Assembly (NCBI GenBank): GCA_023424475.1
Contig: JAFADX010000320.1
Location: 1 to 54,998 of the forward strand
From: Pseudomonadota bacterium
GTDB taxonomy: Bacteria > Pseudomonadota > Alphaproteobacteria > Acetobacterales > Acetobacteraceae
Direction: 5' to 3'
Length of the DNA: 54,998 bases
A program made the translations under genes and the position numbers. Of the stretch, positions 1 through 6,843 are shown one piece after another (positions within the stretch are counted from its first letter, which is position 1; every line of letters starts with the position of its first letter). The notes under the pieces are model-generated. The model was not told where the DNA came from. It made no database searches and saw only the letters and a program-made list of their open reading frames with translations.

Positions 1-91
1 ACAGTATCCTGGTTGGGTGGCCGGGTGGGGGTGCGGGCCGGTGCCGGTTCCGACAGATCGGAACATGCTCCAGCCCTTTGTTTCTGCGAGC

Positions 92-136
92 ATCTTCACC
101 CGATCAGGTGATTCCACCCGATCGGGATCTGCTCGA
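92..136 (+). repeat. Dispersed palindromic repeat, copy A
   Basis: This 45-base stretch matches the reverse complement of 33086-33130 at 39 of 45 positions. Its centre is a near-perfect inverted repeat: CCCGATCAGGTG, a four-base spacer, then CACCCGATCGGG, with one mismatch between arms. Both copies carry ATCTTC before the palindrome and TCTGCTCGA after it. This copy is upstream of the mobilization genes. The features fit a REP-like intergenic element or a small non-autonomous element. Confidence 0.6.
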
Positions 137-154
137 AAGGCGGACTCCCGGGTT

Positions 155-176
155 CCGAGGGCCTTTCGGCCCTCGG
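155..176. other. Perfect hairpin upstream of mobC
   Basis: CCGAGGGCC (155-163), loop TTTC, GGCCCTCGG (168-176): nine-base arms that pair perfectly. No T-run follows, so it is not a clear intrinsic terminator. Its location about 140 bases before the MobC-like gene makes an oriT-associated hairpin possible. Confidence 0.45.
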
Positions 177-317
177 CGGGGAGAGCGCGAGAGGGGGGGG
201 CGCTTATCCGGGGAGGAAACGAACCGGATATTCGACGAACTGGCGAATTGGGAGCAGGTGCTCCGGGATACGTCGCTAGCGAGACCGCTTCCGCCTTCCT
301 TGTGACGGGGGCGGTCC

Positions 318-743
318 ATGTCCCTGATCCTAGATTTCAGCGCCGTTGCCAGCGGCGATTCCATAGGCCTCCCGAGGCGGCGACCGCCGCCGTTTAGCCT
401 GCGCCTATCCGCCGATGAGCGCGCCCGCCTGGCGGTTGAGGCCGCAGGCGCGCCCCTCGGCTCCTACATCAAGGCGAAGGTGCTGGGCGGGACGATCCCC
501 GTTCGCATGCGGCGGAGCGGCCTCGCGGTCGAAGACCGCCAGGCGCTCGGTAAGGCATTGGCCCTGCTGGGCCAGTCGCGCCAAGCCTCAAACCTCAACC
601 AGCTCGCGCACCTGGCCCATATCGGCGCACTGCCTGTCTCCCTGGAAATCGAGGCCGAACTCGCGGCGGCGCTCGCCGATATCCGCGAAATCCGCCGCCT
701 GCTCGTGAGCGCGCTCGGCCTTAAAGAAGGGGGCGGCGCATGA
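318..743 (+). CDS. MobC-like plasmid mobilization relaxosome protein
   Basis: A 141-residue protein. Residues 26-56 read like the ribbon-helix-helix DNA-binding segment of MobC-type accessory proteins: a basic lead-in (RRRPPPFSLRLSADERARL) followed by a helix with Gly-Ser-Tyr-Ile. The middle has QASNLNQLAHLAH, the N-x-x-Q-x-A pattern typical of the MobC domain, and the C-terminus is helical. Such proteins bind oriT and help the relaxase open the strand. The stop overlaps the relaxase start (ATGA at 740-743), so the two are translationally coupled, which supports both the function and the start. The subfamily is uncertain. Confidence 0.8.
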   Translation: MSLILDFSAVASGDSIGLPRRRPPPFSLRLSADERARLAVEAAGAPLGSYIKAKVLGGTIPVRMRRSGLAVEDRQALGKALALLGQSRQASNLNQLAHLAHIGALPVSLEIEAELAAALADIREIRRLLVSALGLKEGGGA

Positions 744-2014
744 TCCTCAAAGGCTCGCAGCGCGGCGGCGGCCAGGATTTGGCCCAGCACCTCCTTCGCA
801 TCGACGACAACGAACATATCGATGTTGCCGAACTGCGCGGCTTCGCGAGCGATGATCTGCGCGGGGCGTTCAAGGAAGCGGAGGCGATCAGCCGGGGCAC
901 GAAGTGCCGCCAATATCTGTTCTCACTGTCCTTGAGCCCGCCTGCGCAGGCGAATGTCTCGGAAGAGACGTTCCGGGGAACGATTGACACAATCGAGACG
1001 CGGCTCGGCCTGGAAGGCCAGCCGCGCGCGATTGTCTTCCATGAAAAGGAAGGCCGCCGCCATGCGCATTGCGTGTGGTCGCGCATCGATGCGGACACCA
1101 TGACCGCGCGCCCGGTGCCGTTCTTTAAGAACAAACTCATGGCCGTGTCGCGAGACCTTTATCTCGAACATGGCTGGAACCTGCCGCGCGGCCTCGAAAC
1201 GCCGTCTGAGCGAAATCCCACCAACTTCACTCTGGCCGAATGGCAACAGGCGAAGCGCCAGGGGATCGACCCGCGCTGGATCGAGCAGACGGTCCAGGGC
1301 TGCTGGGCAGGCTCCGACAATCGCCAATCCTTCGAGCGCAGCCTCGAAGAAAAGGCGCTGTTCCTCGCGAAGGGGGATCGGCGCGGCTTCGTCGTGTTGG
1401 ACCATGGCGGCGAGGTCTATGCGCTGCCGCGCCTTCTCGATGTGAAGACGAAGGACGTCCGCGCCCGCCTGAGTGAAGGCGATGGCCTTTTCAGCGTCGA
1501 TGAGACGAAGGCGAAGATCGGCCAGCGGATGACGCCCGCAATCAAGCGGCATGTGGAGGAAGCGCGAAAGCGCTTCCGGGGCAAATCAGCCGAACTCGGC
1601 GCGGCGAAGGAAGCCATGACGCGGGCGCACCGCAAGGCGCGCAGCGAATTGCAGTCTCGCCAGACGCAGGACTGGGAGCGCGAAACGAAGGAACGCGCAG
1701 GCCGCCTGCCCAAGGGCTGGCGCGGCCTGTGGCAGCGATTGACTGGCAGATACCAAGAAATCCGTACGCAGAACGAAACCGAGGCAAGCCGAACCCAGGC
1801 GCGCCATGCGGGCGAGCGGCAAGGCTTGATCGAGAGCCAACTCGATCAGCGCCGCACCCTGCAATCTGACTTCAAGGCGCTGCGAAGCGCGCAGGCCGCG
1901 CAACTGAATGAGCTTCGACAGGACATAGGCCGGTACTTCCGCTTCTCGCGCGGGCAAGGCGAAAGCCAAACCCGCCAGCGCGAGAGGTCGCGCGGCCTAG
2001 GCCTGTCCCGGTGA
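740..2014 (+). CDS. Relaxase / mobilization nuclease (HUH type)
   Basis: A 424-residue protein with an N-terminal relaxase domain. The metal-binding motif is HAH (H108 and H110) in the context HEKEGRRHAHCVWSRID, which is the motif III of VirD2/MobA-like relaxases. After about residue 250 the protein is highly charged and helical (many R, K, E, Q), as is common in relaxase tails. It would nick oriT and pilot the strand to the coupling protein. Oddly, no tyrosine occurs before Y59 (KCRQYLF), while the usual motif I tyrosine sits near the N-terminus. I recall closely similar relaxases from Alphaproteobacteria, so the family call is firm while the nucleophile is unclear. It follows mobC with an ATGA overlap. 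Confidence 0.85.
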   Translation: MILKGSQRGGGQDLAQHLLRIDDNEHIDVAELRGFASDDLRGAFKEAEAISRGTKCRQYLFSLSLSPPAQANVSEETFRGTIDTIETRLGLEGQPRAIVFHEKEGRRHAHCVWSRIDADTMTARPVPFFKNKLMAVSRDLYLEHGWNLPRGLETPSERNPTNFTLAEWQQAKRQGIDPRWIEQTVQGCWAGSDNRQSFERSLEEKALFLAKGDRRGFVVLDHGGEVYALPRLLDVKTKDVRARLSEGDGLFSVDETKAKIGQRMTPAIKRHVEEARKRFRGKSAELGAAKEAMTRAHRKARSELQSRQTQDWERETKERAGRLPKGWRGLWQRLTGRYQEIRTQNETEASRTQARHAGERQGLIESQLDQRRTLQSDFKALRSAQAAQLNELRQDIGRYFRFSRGQGESQTRQRERSRGLGLSR

Positions 2015-2038
2015 GTGCAACGGAAGGAGGTCTAGGAC

Positions 2039-2545
2039 ATGTCAAACCAGAACAACGATCAATCGGGCCTGGCTATCGCGATTGCCTTTGTAGGCATGGC
2101 GATGTTCATCATGGTCGCGGCGATCTTCGCCATCGCGGCCTTCGCGGCGGTGGTGTTCACCATCATCGCACTATGCGCCTGGGATAAGCCGCTCACGCTG
2201 TTCAAACTGACCATCTATCCCGACGAAGCGCGGGCCTTCGTCTATCGCGGTCTGCTCGGCATGGTGCTGGCCCCGGTCTTCGTCATCTTCTGCGCGGTGC
2301 TGTTCAAGTTCCAGATCGTCCCCGAGGCCTGGGTCTACATCATCATCGGGGGCTACACGGCGGGCTCGGTCGGGATCGAATATCTCAAGGCGCAAGCCGA
2401 AGAGGAAGCGGCGGCGAATGCCACCTATATCCCGCCCGCGCCTCCGGCGGCGCTGCCGCAGCCGGAGCAGCCGCCGCGCCCCACGGGCAAGCCCGATGAG
2501 CGCTTCACCTTCGCGGATTGGGATGATGAGGAGGCGCAGCGGTGA
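2039..2545 (+). CDS. Small multi-span membrane protein of the mobilization module
   Basis: A 168-residue protein with a strong Shine-Dalgarno AAGGAGG (2024-2030) nine bases before the ATG. Residues 11-48 are almost entirely hydrophobic, enough for two membrane helices. Further hydrophobic stretches lie near 70-92 (GLLGMVLAPVFVIFCAVLF) and 95-113. The last 50 residues are soluble and rich in Pro, Glu and Asp. It does not resemble a named family that I know. It sits between the relaxase and a coupling ATPase that has no membrane domain, so it may supply the membrane anchor (inference). It overlaps the next gene by GTGA. Confidence 0.75.
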   Translation: MSNQNNDQSGLAIAIAFVGMAMFIMVAAIFAIAAFAAVVFTIIALCAWDKPLTLFKLTIYPDEARAFVYRGLLGMVLAPVFVIFCAVLFKFQIVPEAWVYIIIGGYTAGSVGIEYLKAQAEEEAAANATYIPPAPPAALPQPEQPPRPTGKPDERFTFADWDDEEAQR

Positions 2546-2772
2546 GCCTCTCTCGCATCTCGGAGATTTATCAGTTCTTCTGGATGTTTGAATCCCACGC
2601 GCAGCAGCGTTTCGCGTGGCAGGATGCCGCCGAGGCGCGTGTTGCGCGGGTCCGGGCGGAGATGCGCGCACAGGCACAGCTTCATGCGATGCTGAGCGCC
2701 AATCCCAGCGGCCAGCTTGGCCATGCGCGGCTGAATGATCGGGACCGCCTGATCGCGGCGGGGCTGCTGTGA
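2542..2772 (+). CDS. Small conserved-looking hypothetical protein
   Basis: A 76-residue soluble protein starting at GTG, which overlaps the stop of the membrane protein (GTGA). Its own stop overlaps the GTG start of the coupling protein in the same way (2769-2772). The double coupling is the main evidence that it is real. The middle is helical with many Ala, Arg and Gln (ARVRAEMRAQAQLHAM). I do not recognise a family. A small subunit linking the membrane protein and the ATPase is possible but unsupported. Confidence 0.6.
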   Translation: MSLSRISEIYQFFWMFESHAQQRFAWQDAAEARVARVRAEMRAQAQLHAMLSANPSGQLGHARLNDRDRLIAAGLL

Positions 2773-4199
2773 ATGAGGTGTCCATCCCGCGCCGGATCGT
2801 CCGGCGCGGGATCGAGATGGGCTTCTTCGAGGGACGCCCGGTCATCTATGACGGGACGGAACCCGTCGCCATCGACGCGCAGGCGGGAAAGGGGAAGCTG
2901 ACACGCTTCCTCGGCGTCAATCTCGTCTCGCCGCGCACGGCGCACCTCTCCAAGATCATGACGGACCCGAAGGACGGTGAACTCGCCTGGGTGTCGTGGA
3001 AGACATTGGAGCGCCAGGGATACAAAGTGCGCTTCCTCAATCCCGGTCGTCACTACGGCTATCCGACCGAAACCTTCAACTTCAACACGCGGCTTCTGGA
3101 GGTCGCGGCCAAGCCCGCGCTGCGCTCGCTGGTGTGGGATACAGCCTATGACGCGGCGAGCTATCTCATTCCGGTCGAGCCGCATCCGGCGCATCGCTGG
3201 ATTGGCCAGGGCGTGCGCACCTGCTGCGCGGTCTATTGCAAGCGCGCGGCTCTGTATCCGTCGCCGCGCTGGCCCTGCACGTCGGGCGGCCTATGGGACT
3301 TCTATGGGCGCGGCGTCGAGGATATCCGCGATGATTTGCGGGTGTGGGCAAGCGATGGGCGGGCGCAGGACGATGCGGGTATGTGCCTACAGGTCGAGAG
3401 CCTGACGCACTCCCGCGATCAATGGAATGCGTATTCCTCCTCGCTCATCGAACGGCTCCAGGGCTTCCAGCCGGGATCGGCGGCGCGAATGGCGACGGAT
3501 AGCAACTCCTTCGATCCGGCGGATATGAAGCGCGAGCGCACGGCTCTCTTCATCATCGGCTCGGCGCGCAGCGATGCCAGCCGGGCCTTTGTCGGGTCCA
3601 TGGCGGCGGCGGTGATCGAGCGCTTCGCGGATGCGCATGGTCCTCTTCGTGCCCTGGTGGTCGGCGAGGAATGGGGGCAGCTCTATGTCTCGAACTTCCA
3701 CGAGATGCTGACCCTGTTCCGCGAGGGCGGGGTGAACTTCCTCGGCGTGTTCCAGAACGCGAGCGCCCAAATCGAAACCCGCTATGGGCGGGAGACGGCG
3801 CGCATTTGGAAGAAGGCGGTGGCGCATACGCTCTATCGGGGCCTGCCGGACACCGACACGCTCAAGGATATCGAGCACCGCTCGGGTAAGACGAGCGTGA
3901 TGGTTCGTGGCTTCAATGTCTCGAACAACCAGGTGAACGGGTCGGGCGATAACCTCGTCGAGCAGTCGCGTCCACTGCTTCAAGTGGAGGATATCCGGGA
4001 GGCCACGGGCGGCGAGCATGGGCTGCTCGATGCGCGGGATAGCGGGTTCTTCGTGGTGGAGATGCCGAACTTCTGGGAACGGCCTGAGATGGCGGGGATG
4101 CTCCGCGATGTGCGGCAAAGGCCGGACAAGCATGCATGGCTTATGCGCGGCGACGGCGATCCCGCGCCTGTCCGTCGTCAATCCGTGCGGGAGGGCTGA
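2769..4199 (+). CDS. VirD4/TraG-like coupling ATPase lacking a membrane domain
   Basis: A 476-residue protein. The segment around residues 36-92 follows the VirD4/TraG pattern: a P-loop-like DAQAGKGK (36-43), then DPKDGELAWVSWKTLERQGYKVRFLNP. Near 297-340 comes the Walker B region and the following R-E-G-G and Q-N-A-S-A-Q-I-E-T-R-Y-G, typical of the TraG family. It starts about 20 residues before the P-loop region, so the usual two N-terminal membrane helices are absent. The P-loop lacks the first Gly and the Ser/Thr after Lys, and the Walker B Asp is Gly (VVGEEW, G299). It probably feeds the relaxosome to a secretion channel encoded elsewhere; ATPase activity is uncertain. Confidence 0.8.
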   Translation: MNEVSIPRRIVRRGIEMGFFEGRPVIYDGTEPVAIDAQAGKGKLTRFLGVNLVSPRTAHLSKIMTDPKDGELAWVSWKTLERQGYKVRFLNPGRHYGYPTETFNFNTRLLEVAAKPALRSLVWDTAYDAASYLIPVEPHPAHRWIGQGVRTCCAVYCKRAALYPSPRWPCTSGGLWDFYGRGVEDIRDDLRVWASDGRAQDDAGMCLQVESLTHSRDQWNAYSSSLIERLQGFQPGSAARMATDSNSFDPADMKRERTALFIIGSARSDASRAFVGSMAAAVIERFADAHGPLRALVVGEEWGQLYVSNFHEMLTLFREGGVNFLGVFQNASAQIETRYGRETARIWKKAVAHTLYRGLPDTDTLKDIEHRSGKTSVMVRGFNVSNNQVNGSGDNLVEQSRPLLQVEDIREATGGEHGLLDARDSGFFVVEMPNFWERPEMAGMLRDVRQRPDKHAWLMRGDGDPAPVRRQSVREG

Positions 4200-4201
4200 G
4201 G

Positions 4202-4630
4202 ATGGGAACCGTCATCAGCTTCGCCGGGCGCTTCGAGGCGCATGTCCGCCGCCAGATGGAGGAATGGTCCAGCGAAGATCCTGCCCGATACCTCGGCACG
4301 GATTGGTGGCAGCTATCCTCCGCCGAGGAAGAGGCGTTCGAGATTGACCGGGAGCGCTTCCCGGTCATGGCCTGTGCGCTCTACGCCTATGAGGCGTTCA
4401 AGGACATCGCGCAGGTCGATGACTTCGGCCCCGGCGCGGTCCTGCACGATGCACGATTGCGGTTCCCGCAATGGGCGCGGCTCCGGGTGATCGAGGTCGA
4501 TGAGTTCATTGCCTTCGCGGCTCACTTCTGCGGCCTGAGCGCGCGGGAGGCGCATGCGATCTACTGGAAGCACGACTTCTGGAATGTGCGGGCCAGAATC
4601 ACGCACTTCGTCGATGAGCGGCTGGATTGA
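4202..4630 (+). CDS. Hypothetical protein at the end of the mobilization operon
   Basis: A 142-residue acidic, tryptophan-rich protein starting at the ATG two bases after the coupling-protein stop. An in-frame upstream start exists but lies inside the previous gene. There is no signal peptide or membrane segment. Sequence features include WSSEDPARYLGTDWWQLSS near the N-terminus and YWKHDFWNVRARITHF near the C-terminus. I do not recognise the family. The tight spacing suggests it belongs to the mobilization operon. Confidence 0.65.
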   Translation: MGTVISFAGRFEAHVRRQMEEWSSEDPARYLGTDWWQLSSAEEEAFEIDRERFPVMACALYAYEAFKDIAQVDDFGPGAVLHDARLRFPQWARLRVIEVDEFIAFAAHFCGLSAREAHAIYWKHDFWNVRARITHFVDERLD

Positions 4631-4648
4631 AACAGAGATTCAGGTTGG

Positions 4649-5747
4649 TCATTCGACCTCTGCTTCATCGGCAGCGTCATTCACTGACCTTGGCGTATCC
4701 TCTCTGCGCTTGCGGACCTTCTTGCGCCCTTCGGTGGCTGCGGATTCGTCCCTAACAAACGTGAATTCCGCTTCGATCCCCATACGCTTGAGGTCTTTGA
4801 TCGCGCGCATCAGGCTGATGCGCGAGAAGAGCGGGAAGTTGGCCGACTTGGCGGCTGGATCCTTGTGAGTGATCACATCGAACGCGACTTTCAGCGCATC
4901 TGCATCTATAGGCGCTGTATATCCATCGGCGACATTGGCGGGCACTCGGTCGGTGATGAGTGCTTTCAGTTTTACACGCGCCTCATCGTCATCGCGGAGA
5001 AGGTGCACGGAATTGGTGCCCTGGTTAAACAGGTGACTCAACTGCGCCGACATCGTGGAAATCTTGACGTGGTGCAGGACGGCTCGACCGTCTTTCACCT
5101 CGAACAAGTCACAGGGCTCGACAGCTTTCTGTCCAGCAGGAGCGATACTAGTCGTATCAAGGCAAACTAAGGCAGGGAAAATTGCAGCACAGCCTTCGTT
5201 AAATGCCCCCTCATTCTCGTGAGCGAAGGTGGGTAAGATGGTCTCTGCACAAAACGGATCTAGATAAGTCGTCATGCGCGTGATGAAGTTCGCTTCAACT
5301 AGGTACCACTCGCCATCGCACAGATGATAGGTCTGCCCGCCATCAAGAGCCGTGTCGAATATCAGGCTCTTGAAGATCGAGTGCCGCTCACCGCGTGATT
5401 TTCCATTCTCATCGGTGAGCACCAGGCAATGACGTTTCAGCGTTTCGATATCGATAGTGTTGAGGTCCTGTTCGCGCTGGTCGAGGTACTCGTAGTAGCG
5501 GGCAAGGAACACATCGTCATAAACCTGCCCATGCCCCGCTCCTGTGAAAGTCACCCAGAGGCCATCGTGAAAATCCAGAATTTCGGGCACGCTCAGCAAC
5601 AGGGCGGGATCGTTCTTGGAGCGGACGGAAGAGATCAGCTTGGCGTTGAGCTGTTCCTTGATGATAGGGTCGCGCACCGGCGCGATGTTCTGGATGTCAG
5701 GGAAATTCGTCTTATAGCTCTCGTCCTCATAGAGTTCGAGCAACTTA
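4649..5747 (-). pseudogene. TIGR04141/DUF6119-family protein, 5' end lost at IS630
   Basis: About 365 codons of a sporadically distributed protein resembling the TIGR04141 (DUF6119) family. The C-terminal stretch FPLFSRISLMRAIKDLKRMG, the central LCDGEWYLVEANFI and the VEPCDLF-VKDGRAVLHHVKIST region match my memory of the family, which runs above 500 residues and is found on mobile elements. The reading frame runs into the IS630 end at 5748 and borrows its first residues from it. The missing N-terminus is not beyond the IS, because a hydantoinase gene ends at 6844. Codon usage is less GC-biased than in the flanking genes, which suggests acquisition. It converges with the mobilization operon, with an 18-base gap. 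Confidence 0.75.
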
Positions 5748-5765
5748 GAGCATTTTCCGATCATG
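5748..5765. repeat. IS630 left terminal inverted repeat
   Basis: GAGCATTTTCCGATCATG, preceded by TA at 5746-5747. It matches the right end at GAGC and TCCGA with mismatches between. The last transposase codons lie only about a dozen bases inside. Confidence 0.65.
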
Positions 5766-6707
5766 CTGGGTCGTAGCCGGCGGCGCTGAAGTAGTTGGCG
5801 CATTCGGTTGGATTGAAGGTATCGATGATCCTGGCGATGGCAGACCAAAGGCCATCGATGGTTCGCGCGGCGGCCTTGCGCAGCATGGCCTTAAGCTTGG
5901 CGAAGGCGTTTTCGATGGGGTTGAAGTCGGGGCTGTAGGGCGGCAGGTAGAGCAGGCTTGCGCCGGCAGCCTCGATGGCGGTGCGAATGCCGGGCCGCTT
6001 GTGGCTGCCGAGATTGTCCATGACGACGATGTCGCCAGGTCGCAGGTCGGGGATCAGCACCTGATCGACGTAGGCCTGGAAGGCGATGCCGTTGATCGGC
6101 CCGTCGAGCACCATGGGTGCCACCATGCCGCTGTTGCGCAGGCCGGCGACGAAGGTCATCGTCTTCCAGTGGCCGTGCGGGATGGCGGCACGCAGCCGTT
6201 CGCCACGCAGTGCCCGGCCGCGGGTACGGGCCATGTTCGTCGAGGCCCAGGTCTCGTCGATGAACACCAGGCGGTCGGGATCGAGGTCGATCTGGCCTTC
6301 GAACCACTCCCAGCGCCGCGTCAGGATGTCGGGGCGCTGCTGCTCGGCCGCGTGCGCCGACTTTTTTTCAGCGTGATCCGCCGCCGCGCAAAGAACCGCC
6401 ACAAGGTGGCGACGCCGACCGGCAGGCCCGCCCCGGCCAGTTCCACGCGTAGCTCGCTCAGCGTGATGTCCGGCGTCCGCTCCAGTAGCCCAAGGATCAG
6501 CGGCGCATGCGCCTCGATCCGCCCCGAGCGGCGATCCCCGCCCAGCGGCCCCGGCGCCACAGAGCCCGCCGAACGCTTCAACGACGCCCAGCGGATGGCG
6601 CTTGAGATGCCGACACCAAAGCGTGCGGCCGCTGCCCGGCACGACGATCCTGCCTCGACCGCCGCCACAACCCGCTCCCGAAGATCCACCGACAGCGCCT
6701 TCGACAT
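5761..6707 (-). CDS. IS630-family DDE transposase (two frames, -1 frameshift)
   Basis: Reads as one transposase of about 315 residues if a -1 shift occurs at an A7 run (T7 at 6362-6368 on the given strand). Frame A starts MSKALSVDLRERVV at 6707 and encodes the N-terminal helix-turn-helix part (RAAAARFGVGISSAIRW); without a shift it ends at 6321. Frame B supplies the DDE domain: the first Asp in LVFIDETW, the second in VVMDNLGSHK, the Glu in FNPIENAFAKLK. All three catalytic residues are present, so the element is probably active or recently active. The split into two overlapping frames is normal in many IS630 elements. Confidence 0.85.
6362..6368 (-). promoter_or_regulatory. Slippery A7 for transposase frameshift
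   Basis: On the coding strand the context is CTG AAA AAA AGT. Shifting back one base after the second AAA gives AAG TCG and joins the two transposase frames exactly. Because the base before the run is G, a strict X-XXY-YYZ heptamer is not available in frame, so single-tRNA slippage or transcriptional slippage on A7 is as likely as tandem slippage. Confidence 0.65.
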
Positions 6708-6782
6708 GCCTGTCGGCCCCCTCTCCGACAGGAAGCTTGAATCAGATTCACGCCGCGTCGGGGAAGGACTTTCGCGATTCAA

Positions 6783-6800
6783 TCAGGTCGGACGCCGCTC
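6783..6800. repeat. IS630 right terminal inverted repeat
   Basis: On the reverse strand this end reads GAGCGGCGTCCGACCTGA, followed outward by TA at 6801-6802. GAGC and TCCGA are shared with the left end. Confidence 0.6.
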
Positions 6801-6843
6801 TAGGTCTTTTGGGCCGTGTAGCGACCTTGTGCACGGTCGTGCC

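Larger units (their letters stand above)
1..317. other. Leader region of the mobilization module, possible oriT
   Basis: No convincing gene lies in these 317 bases. They hold a copy of a dispersed palindromic repeat (92-136), a perfect hairpin (155-176) and a G-rich tract near 190-200, and end directly at the start of the MobC-like gene. In mobilizable elements oriT commonly lies just upstream of the relaxase accessory gene and contains inverted repeats, so this is where an oriT would be expected. A TATCCTG string at positions 5-11 resembles the IncP-type nic core, but the next base is G rather than a pyrimidine and it sits far from the hairpins. The oriT assignment is inference from position only. 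Confidence 0.3.
5748..6800 (-). mobile_element. IS630-family insertion sequence
   Basis: A 1,053-bp element. Both ends read TAGAGC from outside and share TCCGA at bases 9-13 of the element, giving imperfect terminal inverted repeats (5748-5765 and 6783-6800). TA dinucleotides flank it at 5746-5747 and 6801-6802, as expected for IS630 insertion at TA. It carries one DDE transposase read through a frameshift. The left flank is the truncated TIGR04141 gene. The right flank is the 3' end of hyuB, so the two flanks were not contiguous before insertion or a deletion followed. Confidence 0.85.

Noticed and set aside
5..11. TATCCTG string as the nic site of an oriT
   Set aside because: The core matches but the following base is G rather than a pyrimidine, and it lies at the window edge with no clear inverted repeat beside it. 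Seven bases occur by chance.
17..397. Open frame of 126 codons upstream of mobC
   Set aside because: Composition is low-complexity Arg/Gly/Pro, it overlaps the MobC-like gene in another frame and covers the palindromic repeats; no family resemblance.
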